From: Jeotgalibacillus alimentarius | GTDB lineage: Bacteria > Bacillota > Bacilli > Bacillales > Jeotgalibacillaceae | NCBI RefSeq assembly: GCF_000829445.1 | Contig: NZ_JXRQ01000016.1 | Coordinates: forward strand, 62,001 to 126,000 | Direction of reading: 5' to 3' | DNA: 64,000 bases | Part shown: positions 31,806 through 42,280 of the stretch, one piece after another | How positions within the stretch are numbered: the stretch's first letter is position 1 | How the letters are laid out: every line of letters begins with the position of its first letter | The notes under the pieces: generated by a model | Told to the model about the DNA's origin: nothing | What the model saw: only the letters and a program-made list of their open reading frames with translations | Database searches by the model: none | Position numbers and translations under genes: made by a program

Positions 31806-34800
31806 ACAGCTTGAAAAAAGAATTCTGATTATGGATGGTGCGATGGGCACAATGCTGCAGGACGCCAATCTGACAGCAGAGGATTTTGGAGGGGAAGACC
31901 TTGAAGGATGTAACGAAAACCTGAATAGAACCCGTCCGGATGTACTTGAGAAAATCCATGACGCCTATTTTGAAGCAGGCGCAGATATCGTAGAAACGAA
32001 CACATTTGGCAGTATGAGCGTTGTCCTTGAGGAGTATGACATCGCAAAGGATGCATATGAACTGTCAAGACTTGGCGCAGAAATTGCCAAAAAGTCAGCG
32101 CAGAAATGGTCTACTGAAGACCGCCCGCGTTTTGTGGCAGGCTCAATGGGGCCAACGACTAAAACGCTGAGTGTAACTGGCGGTGCTACATTTGATCAGC
32201 TGAAGGAGTCCTATGCTGAACAGGCGAGAGGCCTGATTGACGGCGGTTCAGACCTGCTGCTGGTCGAGACGAGTCAGGATTTACTAAATGTAAAAAGTGC
32301 ATTCCTCGGCATTCAGGATGCGTTCAGGAAGACTGGGAAAGAACTGCCGCTCATGATATCAGGGACAATCGAGCCGATGGGTACGACACTTGCAGGACAG
32401 ACGATTGACTCTTTCTATATCAGCGTAGAGCATATGAATCCTGTATCAGTCGGCCTGAACTGTGCGACAGGCCCTGAATTCATGCAGGATCATATCCGTT
32501 CACTGGCTGACATTAATCAGTCTTATGTGAGCTGTTATCCAAACGCAGGGCTGCCGGATGAAGAGGGTATCTATCATGAAACACCTGAAACACTGGCGAA
32601 GAAGCTCGCAGGGTTCGCTGAAAAGGGCTGGCTGAATATCGTAGGCGGCTGCTGCGGAACGACACCTGACCATATCCGTGCGATCGCTGAAGTCATGAAA
32701 AACTATGAGCCAAGAAAATATAAGCCGAAAAAAGAACATACCGTGTCAGGAATTGAACCGCTGATCTATGACGATCCGTCTATGCGTCCACTTATGATCG
32801 GTGAACGTACAAACGTGATTGGATCAAGAAAGTTTAAGAGGCTGATTGCAGAAGGGAAAATTGAAGAAGCTTCTGAAATTGCACGTGCCCAGGTTAAAAA
32901 AGGCGCACATGTGATTGATATCTGTCTCGCTGACCCTGACAGAGAAGAAGAAGCTGATATGGAAGTCTTCATGCAGGAAGTTGTCAAGAAAGTGAAAGTG
33001 CCGCTTGTCATTGATTCAACGGATGAAATCGTCATTGAAAAAGCGCTCCGCTACTCGCAGGGGAAATCGATTATCAACTCGATCAACCTTGAAGATGGAC
33101 TTGAGCGCTTTGATGCAGTAGTGCCGCTTGTCAAACAATACGGCGCTGCACTCGTAGTCGGAACGATTGATGAAAAAGGAATGGGCGTGTCAGCTGAAAG
33201 AAAGCTCGAGATTGCCGCGCGCTCTTATCAGATCCTGACTGAGGATTACGGTGTTGACCCGACTGATATCATTTTCGATCCGCTCGTCTTCCCGGTTGGA
33301 ACAGGGGATGAACAATATATCGGATCTGCCAATGCCACGGTTGAAGGGATTCGTTTAATAAAAGAAGCCTTTCCTGACACACAAACTGTGCTGGGCGTGA
33401 GTAATGTGTCATTTGGTCTTCCGCCGGTTGGCCGTGAAGTGTTAAATGCAGTATACCTGTATCACTGTACGCTTGCCGGCCTGGACTATGCGATTGTCAA
33501 TACTGAGAAATTGGAACGCTTTGCTTCGATTGATCCTGAAGAGGTCAAAATGGCTGAAAAGCTGTTATTTGAAACAACAGATGAAACGTTAGCTGAATTT
33601 ACAGCCTTTTATCGCGGTAAGAAAAAAGAGACAATTTCTGATTTACCGGATATGACACTTGATGAAAGACTCGCTTATTACGTCGTGGAAGGGACAAAGG
33701 AAGGGCTGCTGCCTGACCTTGAACAGGCTCTTGAAGCGTTTGATGAGCCTTTATCAATCATTAACGGGCCGCTTATGACAGGGATGAAGGAAGTCGGCCG
33801 GCTCTTTAATGATAATCAGCTGATCGTTGCTGAAGTACTGCAGAGCGCCGAAGTGATGAAAGCAGCAGTTGCGTACCTTGAGCCGCACATGGAAGCGTCA
33901 GATGAATCCTCTTCTAAAGGGAAAGTCATTCTCGCTACAGTTAAAGGGGACGTACATGACATCGGCAAAAACTTAGTAGAGATTATTCTCAGCAACAATG
34001 GTTACGAAGTTGTTGACCTTGGAATTAAGGTAACACCTCCTGAATTAATTGAAGCAATCGAGCGGGAAAAGCCGGATATTGTAGGATTGTCAGGACTGCT
34101 AGTGAAATCCGCTCAGCAAATGGTCATTACAGCTGGTGATATGCGGGAAAAAGGGCTGGATGTACCGATCCTCGTTGGCGGGGCAGCACTGTCGAGAAAG
34201 TTTGTGGATACGAAAATTTCCAACCACTATGACGGACTTGTGCTTTATGCAAAAGATGCGATGAACGGACTGAGCCTGGCCAATCAGCTTCAGGATGAGC
34301 TGGAGCGGGCGAAGCTCAGTGAAGAAATCTTTGCTAAGCAGGAAAAACTTCAATCCCAGGAGCCCCGACCTGCAAGAGAAGCACCGGTTGGCGTGATGGA
34401 CAAACCGGCTGTAGCACAAGCGCCTGTATTTGTACCAAATGATACGAAGCGCCATGTCATCAGTTCTTATTCTGTCGCCCATGTGGAAGCCTATATCAAT
34501 ATGCAGATGCTGCTCGGTCACCACCTTGGTGTAAAAGGCAAGATCTCAAGGCTTCTTGAGGAAAAAGATGAAAAGACGCTTAAGGTAAAAGAAACAGTGG
34601 ATCATCTGATTCAGGATGTGAAGCGTGAAGGACTGATCACACCTGCAGCAGTCTATCAGTTCTTTCCGGCACAAAGTGAAGGGGATGATGTCATTATCTA
34701 TCACCCTGACACAGACGTTGAAATTGAACGCTTTACTTTCCCCCGTCAGCCGAGAGCACCATACCTTTGCCTGGCTGATTATCTCCATTCAAAAGATAGT

Positions 34801-35220
34801 GGAGAAATGGATTACGTCGGATTTTTTACCGTCACTGCCGGCAGAGGCATCCGTGAAAAAGCACAGCAGTATAAAGAGGAAGGACGTTTCCTTGAAAGTC
34901 ATGCACTTCAGGCACTTGCACTGGAAACAGCTGAAGGTTTCGCAGAACTGCTGCATCAGCAGATGAGAGACCGCTGGGGCTTCCCGGATCCTGTGGACTT
35001 CACCATGCAGGAGCGATTCAGTGCAAAATACCAGGGCCAGCGCTTTTCATTTGGCTACCCTGCGTGCCCTGAACTTGAGGATCAGGAAAAATTATTTAAG
35101 CTGATCCGCCCCGAGGAAATCGGCGTTCAGCTGACAGACGGATTTATGATGGAGCCTGAGGCAAGCGTATCAGCGATTGTTTTTGCGCATCCGGATGCGA
35201 GATATTTTAATGTGATGTAG
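31792..35220 (+). CDS. metH: Cobalamin-dependent methionine synthase
   Basis: The product is 1142 residues, full length for MetH. It has the homocysteine domain (about 1-320; [16 protein letters not shown], zinc Cys pair GGCCGTT), the pterin domain (about 345-600; [14 protein letters not shown]), the B12 cap (about 635-725), the B12-binding domain (about 730-870; DVHDIGKN with the axial His), and the AdoMet activation domain (about 900-1142; [14 protein letters not shown]). It methylates homocysteine to methionine with the methyl group delivered by the YitJ reaction. The start is GTG, 8 bases after GAGGGGG inside yitJ, so translation is probably coupled. The activation domain lets it recover from cobalamin oxidation. 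Confidence 0.95.
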   Translation: MRFTEQLEKRILIMDGAMGTMLQDANLTAEDFGGEDLEGCNENLNRTRPDVLEKIHDAYFEAGADIVETNTFGSMSVVLEEYDIAKDAYELSRLGAEIAKKSAQKWSTEDRPRFVAGSMGPTTKTLSVTGGATFDQLKESYAEQARGLIDGGSDLLLVETSQDLLNVKSAFLGIQDAFRKTGKELPLMISGTIEPMGTTLAGQTIDSFYISVEHMNPVSVGLNCATGPEFMQDHIRSLADINQSYVSCYPNAGLPDEEGIYHETPETLAKKLAGFAEKGWLNIVGGCCGTTPDHIRAIAEVMKNYEPRKYKPKKEHTVSGIEPLIYDDPSMRPLMIGERTNVIGSRKFKRLIAEGKIEEASEIARAQVKKGAHVIDICLADPDREEEADMEVFMQEVVKKVKVPLVIDSTDEIVIEKALRYSQGKSIINSINLEDGLERFDAVVPLVKQYGAALVVGTIDEKGMGVSAERKLEIAARSYQILTEDYGVDPTDIIFDPLVFPVGTGDEQYIGSANATVEGIRLIKEAFPDTQTVLGVSNVSFGLPPVGREVLNAVYLYHCTLAGLDYAIVNTEKLERFASIDPEEVKMAEKLLFETTDETLAEFTAFYRGKKKETISDLPDMTLDERLAYYVVEGTKEGLLPDLEQALEAFDEPLSIINGPLMTGMKEVGRLFNDNQLIVAEVLQSAEVMKAAVAYLEPHMEASDESSSKGKVILATVKGDVHDIGKNLVEIILSNNGYEVVDLGIKVTPPELIEAIEREKPDIVGLSGLLVKSAQQMVITAGDMREKGLDVPILVGGAALSRKFVDTKISNHYDGLVLYAKDAMNGLSLANQLQDELERAKLSEEIFAKQEKLQSQEPRPAREAPVGVMDKPAVAQAPVFVPNDTKRHVISSYSVAHVEAYINMQMLLGHHLGVKGKISRLLEEKDEKTLKVKETVDHLIQDVKREGLITPAAVYQFFPAQSEGDDVIIYHPDTDVEIERFTFPRQPRAPYLCLADYLHSKDSGEMDYVGFFTVTAGRGIREKAQQYKEEGRFLESHALQALALETAEGFAELLHQQMRDRWGFPDPVDFTMQERFSAKYQGQRFSFGYPACPELEDQEKLFKLIRPEEIGVQLTDGFMMEPEASVSAIVFAHPDARYFNVM

Positions 35221-35258
35221 GGGTGCTGAGTGTGTGTGGTGAGATGCTCGATCGTGGG

Positions 35259-35384
35259 TTCGGCGTTCGGTGGCTGATGTTCGAGTGTAAAAGTTGATTG
35301 TTCGCCGCTCGACGTCCTGTGTTCGCCGCTTACAGCCGCATGTTCAACGCTAATTTGCTAATCTTCAACACTTCGGGACTATCG
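35259..35384. repeat. Six-unit array phased at exactly 21 bp
   Basis: Degenerate units begin TTC at 35259, 35280, 35301, 35322, 35343 and 35364. Unit heads read TTCGGCGTT, TTCGAGTGT, TTCGCCGCT, TTCGCCGCT, TTCAACGCT and TTCAACACT, and most units end in (A/G)TG. It lies between convergent metH and the FUSC gene. The motif differs from the TTCCATCA array but has the same period. Confidence 0.7.
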
Positions 35385-35428
35385 ACTTGCGTGAACAATC
35401 ACTCCTAATCAGTAAAAAATTAATACAA

Positions 35429-35457
35429 AAAAAAGCCGGGGCTCCCCGGCTTTTTTC
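35429..35457. terminator. Bidirectional terminator between metH and the FUSC gene
   Basis: AAAAGCCGGGG / CCCCGGCTTTT with A and T tracts on both sides. Confidence 0.9.
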
Positions 35458-35470
35458 TACTTCACAACAA

Positions 35471-36493
35471 TTAAAGTTCTTCCGGCTTGGCGCTCGGCAC
35501 TTTCACAAACGATCTACGCTTCTTCAGTAAAGCGTGAATTGTCAACAGTTCAAAATAAATATAACTCTTGTCAGGCAGTTCGTCTTCATCGGTTTCACCT
35601 TTCAGCTCGTGCCGGAGCAGAGCGAGTGCTTCCGCATCAACCGGCTCCTGTTCACCGCTTCTGATAATCCGGTTATTCAACTGTGACACGAGCGTTCTGA
35701 CTGCCTGCTTTTCTTCCATACACCAATCCGGTGCATCATCTGAAGGCAGTGAGATCAGGTTGGCTAAATGGAATGACAGCTGTCTGAGGAGATAGATTTT
35801 TTTCTGATAACTCTGCAGTTCATTCATTTCTTCACGTTTATATGAATGGTAGTGCCACTCCTGAAGCTGGAATCTGCAAAACATTTCAGCGCGGTCAAGC
35901 TTTGTGCGAAGCTGATTGGATGCAGCTTCAAGGCTGATCGCAGACTGCTTTTGATCAAGCAATTCATTCATTCTTTCAGCAAGCAGCTGTGTCAGCTTTG
36001 ACTCTGCTTCAGTAATAAGCGCGATAATCTGATCTTTATATTTAGGCGGCATCAGCAGGAAGTTTACTAATGTAGAAGTTAATATCCCGATGCCGGTTGT
36101 ACCAAGTCTTTTGACAAATTCAAGCAGGAAATGATCCTCTGTTCCGGGGATCATAGCTACTGCAGTCAGTGTTGCGACAAGCATACCCGCATCAAGCTTG
36201 AGCTTGTAACAGATATAGATCGTCAGGACCGCTGAGATTGTATATGTAATCGCTGTATCGCCGAGCAGAAATGTAGCAACCATCGCGATAGAGGCCCCGA
36301 TTGCTGAAGCGGGAAAACGGATCAGCCCTTTTTTGATCGAGTCTGCGGCTGTCGGCTCGATGGTGACGATCGCTGTAATGACAGCAAATACCACTGGTAG
36401 GTTGAACAGCTGGCAAATGAGTGCAGTTAAAAAAACGGCCACACCTGTTTTTAAAATTCTTCCGCCAATAAATCTTTTTTTAAGCCACTTCAT
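35471..36493 (-). CDS. FUSC-type aromatic acid exporter family membrane protein
   Basis: The product is 340 residues. Five or six transmembrane segments fall in the first 160 residues (TGVAVFLTALICQLF, VFAVITAIVTIEPTAADS, GASIAMVATFLL). A long charged helical cytoplasmic part (about 170-340) follows. This matches the YqjA/DUF939 group annotated as aromatic acid exporters; the transported compound is not known here. The ATG at 36493 follows AAAGGAGG by 10 bases. It is divergent from the TPP riboswitch and convergent with metH. Confidence 0.82.
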   Translation of the reverse strand: MKWLKKRFIGGRILKTGVAVFLTALICQLFNLPVVFAVITAIVTIEPTAADSIKKGLIRFPASAIGASIAMVATFLLGDTAITYTISAVLTIYICYKLKLDAGMLVATLTAVAMIPGTEDHFLLEFVKRLGTTGIGILTSTLVNFLLMPPKYKDQIIALITEAESKLTQLLAERMNELLDQKQSAISLEAASNQLRTKLDRAEMFCRFQLQEWHYHSYKREEMNELQSYQKKIYLLRQLSFHLANLISLPSDDAPDWCMEEKQAVRTLVSQLNNRIIRSGEQEPVDAEALALLRHELKGETDEDELPDKSYIYFELLTIHALLKKRRSFVKVPSAKPEEL

Positions 36494-36561
36494 GCAGTCA
36501 GAACCTCCTTTCAGCTGATTAATTCGACGTGTTATAGTATAGCATACAAAAAGTGGGGGAC

Positions 36562-36590
36562 ATGACAAGTTTCTGAATTTGCGTTACAAT
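36562..36590 (+). promoter_or_regulatory. Probable sigma-A promoter of the thiT transcript
   Basis: ATGACA, 17 bp, TACAAT, ending about 16 bases before the TPP aptamer. Confidence 0.6.
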
Positions 36591-36605
36591 GAGTGAAGAT
36601 GCAAT

Positions 36606-36745
36606 TTCCACAAGGGGAGCCATATTGGCTGAGAGTGAACAATTTGTTCAGACCCTTCGAACCTGTAAGTTAATGCTTACGCAGGAATGTGGATGGAAAC
36701 GGACTGATTCAAGGTCCCGGGTTTCTATCCCCGGGGCCTTTTTTA
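36606..36745 (+). promoter_or_regulatory. TPP (THI-box) riboswitch with terminator
   Basis: Aptamer landmarks: CACAAGGGGAGCC, GGCTGAGAGTGAAC, GACCCTTCGAACCTG, AAGTTAATGCTTACGCAGGAA and the closing TGTGG (36606-36694). A terminator follows (AGGTCCCGGG / CCCCGGGGCCT with TTTTTTAT). Thiamine pyrophosphate binding should stop transcription before thiT. Confidence 0.95.
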
Positions 36746-36813
36746 TATTTTTTGGGCCCGTTGAATTCCCCTCTGTGCGAGCTGCATCAATTTCGCTTAA
36801 GGAGGAAAAAGGA

Positions 36814-37386
36814 ATGGAACGCAAGAAGTTATTATTTTTAACAGAGGTTGCCATCTTTTCAGCAATCGGCATTATCCTGGACCAGTTTTCATTTAGTCTC
36901 TGGCCACAGGGTGGATCGATTAGCTTTGTCATGGTACCAATCGTACTCATGGCATTTCGATGGGGGTTAAAGGGAGGTCTTCTAACAGGCTTTCTAGTCG
37001 GACTGCTTCAGACAATGTTCGGGGCGTATATTATTGATCCTGTTCAGGGGATTCTTGATTACCCGCTGGCGTTTACAGTCATTGGGTTCGCCGGAATTTT
37101 TGCAGCGACAGTGAAGCGTTCACTTGAAGAAGGCTCCATGAAAAAAGCAGCAGTCTATATTACGCTTGGCGTATTCATCGGTGCGCTGCTGAGATTTACA
37201 TGTCATTTTCTTGCGGGCGTTATCTTCTTCGGATCAGGAAGTGAAGGCGTGCCTGCATGGCTATTCTCACTAGGCTATAACGGTTCCTACATGGGCCCTG
37301 CATTCATCCTGACATCAATCGTACTCGCAACACTGCTTATCTCAGTGCCAAGAGTCGCGACCAACCGTCAGATGACAGGTGCTTAA
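36814..37386 (+). CDS. thiT: Thiamine transporter ThiT (ECF-type S component)
   Basis: The product is 190 residues with six hydrophobic helices. It resembles YuaJ/ThiT: LTEVAIFSAIGIILDQFSF near the N-terminus, LWPQGGSIS, MVPIVLMAFRWGLKGG, and a C-terminal ATLLISVP helix. ThiT captures thiamine in the membrane and works with the shared EcfAA'T module, which is not in this window. AAGGAGG precedes the ATG. The upstream TPP riboswitch confirms a thiamine role. Confidence 0.93.
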   Translation: MERKKLLFLTEVAIFSAIGIILDQFSFSLWPQGGSISFVMVPIVLMAFRWGLKGGLLTGFLVGLLQTMFGAYIIDPVQGILDYPLAFTVIGFAGIFAATVKRSLEEGSMKKAAVYITLGVFIGALLRFTCHFLAGVIFFGSGSEGVPAWLFSLGYNGSYMGPAFILTSIVLATLLISVPRVATNRQMTGA

Positions 37387-37444
37387 CCAAAGATGACAGG
37401 CTTTAATATAATAGTAGTATGATTAGATATGCATGATTTAGTAA

Positions 37445-37630
37445 TTTCCGAGGTAACGGAGCGGAGGGTGGTGACTCCGGAACGATTAGCGGGATAGCTG
37501 AGACCCCGCAGAGCGAAGCTCGAGGAGGCTTGGGATGGGGCCAAAAAACGGCCCACGTCCGGAAAGCACCGCCTGCAGCGCAGTGAACCGGTTACGGAGG
37601 CTGAGACACTTTTGTCTCAGCCTTTTCGGT
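37445..37630 (+). repeat. Type A dispersed hairpin repeat, copy 2
   Basis: Forward copy of the element: GTGGTGACTCCGGAACGATT, GCTGAGACCCCGC, GAGGAGGC, CGGAAAGCACCGCC and GCAGTGAACCGGTT. A hairpin GGCTGAGACA / TGTCTCAGCC with TTTT (about 37598-37626) closes it and would serve as the thiT terminator. It occupies most of the 349-base gap between thiT and map. Confidence 0.85.
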
Positions 37631-37705
37631 ATATTAAAAGAAAAATATTCAAACATTAATAATGTCAGCATTGTTCATGCATTCCCCACCCTACATATGA
37701 TATAG

Positions 37706-38488
<783 letters not shown>

Positions 38489-38489
38489 C

Positions 38490-38521
38490 AAAAAGGACTT
38501 GTGTCATCACAAGTCCTTTTG
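38490..38521 (+). terminator. Terminator of map
   Basis: AAAAGGACTTGTG / CAAGTCCTTTT stem. It abuts the stop codon of the next, convergent gene and may work both ways. Confidence 0.85.
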
Positions 38522-38860
38522 TTATGCCTGAATTTCTTTTGCTTTCTTTCGCTGTTCCATAAAAATTGCACCTGCAAGAAGGAAGAATGAAATCGCAGTC
38601 GGAACTGACACCCATGATGAAATAAGCAGCATCACAAGCACACCTGTTCCGCCCGGCGTCGGATTTTGTGCAGCGATTTGATCTATCTGCAGCAGGTAAT
38701 AAGCAGCGATGGCGATGGTCAGAATAAGAAATCCGGCGTTCGTAATCCATAGCCATTTTCTGTTCTTCTTTAAACCGAAAACGATTGAGATAATCATCAA
38801 AACCGGCCCCACAAGAAGTGTAGCCAAAAACATAGAGAATAGTAATTGCCCGTCCAACAT
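38522..38860 (-). CDS. Uncharacterised membrane protein, three helices
   Basis: The product is 112 residues with three hydrophobic segments (about 5-28, 38-58 and 72-95) and a basic C-terminal tail (MEQRKKAKEIQA). I do not recognise the family. The ATG at 38860 follows AAAAGAGG; the longer in-frame start at 38875 has no ribosome site. It is convergent with map and 62 bases downstream of the TspO-like gene on the same strand. Confidence 0.65.
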   Translation of the reverse strand: MLDGQLLFSMFLATLLVGPVLMIISIVFGLKKNRKWLWITNAGFLILTIAIAAYYLLQIDQIAAQNPTPGGTGVLVMLLISSWVSVPTAISFFLLAGAIFMEQRKKAKEIQA

Positions 38861-38922
38861 AAAACCTCTTTTCAAAAAAACTTCAATCCCTATTTTACAT
38901 GATCAGCGCGATAAATGCCCGG

Positions 38923-39678
38923 CTATTTAAAAGAAAGCTTTCTGTTGCTGAAGCTGCTTTTGTTCTTTTGGCGTAAAGTGAACAGACCGATCAATATGAC
39001 AACACTCAACCCGTAAGCAGTGAAAACAACAGCTGATTGTTCGCCTTCATTCTGTACGCCTATCCCGATAAATGCCCAGATAAAGACTAGGGGGTAGACC
39101 CAGTCGCTTTCCTTATAACGGATACCCAGTGCCAGTGCAGCCGCGATGATCAGCAGTGCGACCGTCCAGACGGATGATGCAATGCCAAGTCCGTCCCATC
39201 CGGCTTCGTTCACTGTGTAAGCCGTATTGGCGACTGTTGCAACGCTGACCCAGCCCATATACACAGAAAACGGAAGCAGGTCCCAAAAGCTGTATTTTGC
39301 CTGCTTAATTTTTGAGTAAATAATAATGATTGAGATTAATAGTCCGGCAATGACTGCTACTGATACCGGGAAGAATTCATAGTGCCACAGCAGGATCCAT
39401 GAAATATTCAATAGACAGCTGATCACAAACATAAAAGAAGTATTCTGAAACACTTCTTTTTTGCGCTGGGATTTCAAGGCACCTTTTAATACCCACAGTG
39501 TTAATAGTAAGTAAATAAGCCCCCAGATTGAAAATACATATCCAGCCGGGGTGAATAAAACATTCAGCCGGTTTGAAATTTCTCCTGTCGTCTGGCCGTT
39601 AATTGGAATAATATTTGCGAGTGCATTAACGGTAATGACGGCAGCCAATGCGATAAAATTTGCCCAAAACTGTTTCAT
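38923..39678 (-). CDS. TspO/MBR-related (tryptophan-rich) membrane protein
   Basis: The product is 251 residues with about seven or eight transmembrane helices. Segments such as FTPAGYVFSIWGLIYLLL and NISWILLWHYEF, and the many tryptophans, resemble the larger TspO/MBR-related proteins of Bacilli, which are longer than the 5-helix TspO. Ligand and function are unknown. The ATG at 39678 follows AGGAGG. It sits between recQ and a small membrane protein on the same strand, and no terminator is obvious between them. Confidence 0.7.
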   Translation of the reverse strand: MKQFWANFIALAAVITVNALANIIPINGQTTGEISNRLNVLFTPAGYVFSIWGLIYLLLTLWVLKGALKSQRKKEVFQNTSFMFVISCLLNISWILLWHYEFFPVSVAVIAGLLISIIIIYSKIKQAKYSFWDLLPFSVYMGWVSVATVANTAYTVNEAGWDGLGIASSVWTVALLIIAAALALGIRYKESDWVYPLVFIWAFIGIGVQNEGEQSAVVFTAYGLSVVILIGLFTLRQKNKSSFSNRKLSFK

Positions 39679-39729
39679 CAAAAAACCTCCTGTCACTCAC
39701 TCTATTCCCTTCAGGAGGAAAAAAATCCT

Positions 39730-41877
39730 TCAGACGAGCTGGTTTTTTACAAGTGCCATCTTGATCTGTGTATAGCTGATTTCTTCAGGCAGTGATTCTT
39801 TGAGCGGTTTCAGTCCCGGGATCTCCATCTGATCTCTTGTAGTCAATATCAGCCGCTCTGTTTCCTCTGTGAACCAGTTGCTGAAATCAAGCGAATGGCC
39901 TTCTTCATAAGCTTTTTGAAGGTGACGTTCGATTGTCTGGCCTGTTAATTGTCTCAACTTTGCGATTTCAGTAATAGACTTGCCTTCCTGATACAGTTCA
40001 TAACTGAACAGGTGACTTGGAAGATCGGGGTCACCGGTGACCTGCGGCTTTTTCGGTTCTGCCGGACCCGGTACAGGTACCATGTGATTATTTTTACCAT
40101 GCTCTTTGATATAGGCGGCAACGACTTCAGTGAATGGACTGCCGTAGGATTGCAGCTTTCTCTCACCGACACCTTTAATCGCACGCATATCTTCCTCAGT
40201 TTCAGGATAGTGCTGCGCCATTTCCCGGAGTGTAGCATCTGAAAATATGACATAAGGCGGTACCGCGTGTTCTTTTGCAAGACTCGAACGGACCTGTCTG
40301 AGCTGTTCAAATAGCGGTTCATCATAATCTGCCTGCTGCTGGTGCAGCTGGAACCCTGATTTCAGCCAGACTTCCTGCTCACCTTTTAAAACTGGCAGAG
40401 CATCCTGCGTCAGCTTAAGCGTCGGATACTGACCGCCCTCTAACGCAATAAAACCTTCTGCAATCAGCAGCTGAATCAATTCTGTGATCTGCTTTTCAGA
40501 TTTCTGATTCATCAGACCATAAGTTGTGACGCGGTCAAGTCCCGCTTCAATCAGTTTTTTGTTGCGGGAGCCTTTTAACACTTTGGCAGTCAGTCCAGTC
40601 CCGAAACGTTCGCCCATTCTTTTGACAGTCGATAAGATCATCTGAACCTCTCTGGTGCGATCCGTTTTTTCACGGCTGTCGAGACAGCTGCTGCAGTGAC
40701 CGCAGTCAGCCGTCATCTGATGGTCTTCAAAGTACTCGAGAATAAAGCGCGGCAGACAGCTGTGACTGTGACAGTAATTAATCATCTGCTGAAGCTTTGC
40801 ATATTCTTCATTGCGTTTTCTTTCATTCGCGATCGACTGCTCAATTAAAAACTTCTGCAGCATGGAATCCTGAGGGCTGTAGAGCAGGTAACAGTCAGCA
40901 GGTTCTCCATCTCGACCTGCACGTCCGGCTTCCTGATAGTACGATTCCATATTCATCGGCAGCTGATAATGAATGACAAATCGGACGTTACTTTTATCGA
41001 TCCCCATACCAAATGCATTGGTTGCGACGATCAGCTTTGCCTCATCATAGATAAATTTACGCTGCGCTTCATTACGCTCTTCTTCAGGGAGTCCGGCGTG
41101 ATAGCAGACGGCACTGCGGTTCTGCTGATTCAGCCAGCCTGTCAGCTGATCCGCTTCTTTTCTTGTAGCAGTATAAATAATGCCTGTCTCATCTTTTTTC
41201 TCTTTTAAAAAGCTTGTTAAAAAGGAATGCTTATCGGCTCCTTTTACAACGTGAAAAGACAGGTTATCACGTGCGAATCCTGTATTGACAATATGATGGG
41301 GGTCAATGGACAGAAGCGAGGTGATATCCTGGATGACTTTATCAGTTGCTGTTGCAGTCAGTGCGGTAAGAACAGGCAGGTTTGGCAGCAGTCTGATGGT
41401 GTCCACAATCGTCCGGTAACTCGGTCTGAAATCATGCCCCCATTGCGAGATACAGTGCGCTTCATCAAAAGCGATCAGTGAGAGTTCTATATCTGAAACT
41501 GCATTGAAGAAGGAAGCAGAATCAAAGCGTTCAGGCGCTGCATAGACGAACTTATAGCGTCCTTCACGAAGGTTCTGAAGTCTTTCTCTCGTTTCAGCTG
41601 CAGTCAGTGTACTGTTAATGTATGTTGCGGAAATGCCATTTTCATTTAATGCATCCACCTGGTCTCTCATCAGGGAGATAAGCGGAGAGATGACAAGTGC
41701 AGTACCTTCCATGACGAGTCCGGGGATCTGATAGCAGAGTGATTTTCCTCCGCCGGTTGGCATGATGCCGAGTGCATTTTTCCGGTCGAGTATGGATTCG
41801 ATCATCCGGTCCTGGCCGGGTCTGAACGAATCGTATCCGAAGTATGTATGAAGGGCATGCTGGGCCTGGTTAATCAT
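39730..41877 (-). CDS. recQ: ATP-dependent DNA helicase RecQ
   Basis: The product is 715 residues: two RecA-like domains (Walker A TGGGKSLCYQ near 40, DEAH in AFDEAHCISQWGHDFRPSY, motif VI QEAGRAGRDG), a zinc-binding region (CHSHSCLPRFILEYF...CGHCSSC), a winged-helix RQC domain, an HRDC domain (about 520-595) and a C-terminal helix-turn-helix region (about 630-700). It unwinds DNA during recombination repair. The length agrees with the long RecQ form of Bacilli. AAGGAAGGAATG precedes the start. No LexA box was noticed upstream. Confidence 0.93.
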   Translation of the reverse strand: MINQAQHALHTYFGYDSFRPGQDRMIESILDRKNALGIMPTGGGKSLCYQIPGLVMEGTALVISPLISLMRDQVDALNENGISATYINSTLTAAETRERLQNLREGRYKFVYAAPERFDSASFFNAVSDIELSLIAFDEAHCISQWGHDFRPSYRTIVDTIRLLPNLPVLTALTATATDKVIQDITSLLSIDPHHIVNTGFARDNLSFHVVKGADKHSFLTSFLKEKKDETGIIYTATRKEADQLTGWLNQQNRSAVCYHAGLPEEERNEAQRKFIYDEAKLIVATNAFGMGIDKSNVRFVIHYQLPMNMESYYQEAGRAGRDGEPADCYLLYSPQDSMLQKFLIEQSIANERKRNEEYAKLQQMINYCHSHSCLPRFILEYFEDHQMTADCGHCSSCLDSREKTDRTREVQMILSTVKRMGERFGTGLTAKVLKGSRNKKLIEAGLDRVTTYGLMNQKSEKQITELIQLLIAEGFIALEGGQYPTLKLTQDALPVLKGEQEVWLKSGFQLHQQQADYDEPLFEQLRQVRSSLAKEHAVPPYVIFSDATLREMAQHYPETEEDMRAIKGVGERKLQSYGSPFTEVVAAYIKEHGKNNHMVPVPGPAEPKKPQVTGDPDLPSHLFSYELYQEGKSITEIAKLRQLTGQTIERHLQKAYEEGHSLDFSNWFTEETERLILTTRDQMEIPGLKPLKESLPEEISYTQIKMALVKNQLV

Positions 41878-41924
41878 GGTGAATCATTCCTTCCTTGTAT
41901 GGTCTTTTGTATGTTAAAGGTAAT

Positions 41925-42123
41925 AGCTCTGTTAAAATGGCTGGTGATTTCCGCTCCAGGGGGAACGCTTTCCGCATGAGCCGGTTTTTGGCTCCGGTTC
42001 AATCATCCCTCCTCGAAGCTACGCTTCTGCGGGGTCTCACCTGTCACGCTGCTCCTGCTGGAGTCGTCCCCCTTCCGCTCCAATCACCAGCTGTGCTAGA
42101 ACGGCAATGGTCTTTAACATAGC
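41925..42123 (-). repeat. Type B repeat, full length, copy 1 (reverse)
   Basis: About 199 bp, the reverse complement of the elements at 51782 and 53766. The ends are AGCTCTGTTAAA and TTTAACATAGC. It contains the core GGGGTCTCACCTGTC and GGAGTCGTCCCCC. It fills about half of the 403-base gap between recQ and the oligopeptidase gene. The remainder (42124-42280) holds the ribosome site, and no convincing promoter was found. Confidence 0.85.
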
Positions 42124-42280
42124 ACAAGTAATAAAGTGGTTAGATAAACCATACATTTGTTATTTTATCACGAATTCAAGTGAGTTTTTAGAGGATTAAG
42201 TCAGTGTTTCGAATGTCGAAGTATTGTGTTAAGATAGGTGTTGCAGTGTTCAGAATTTTTAAAAATAGGGAGGAATTAAG

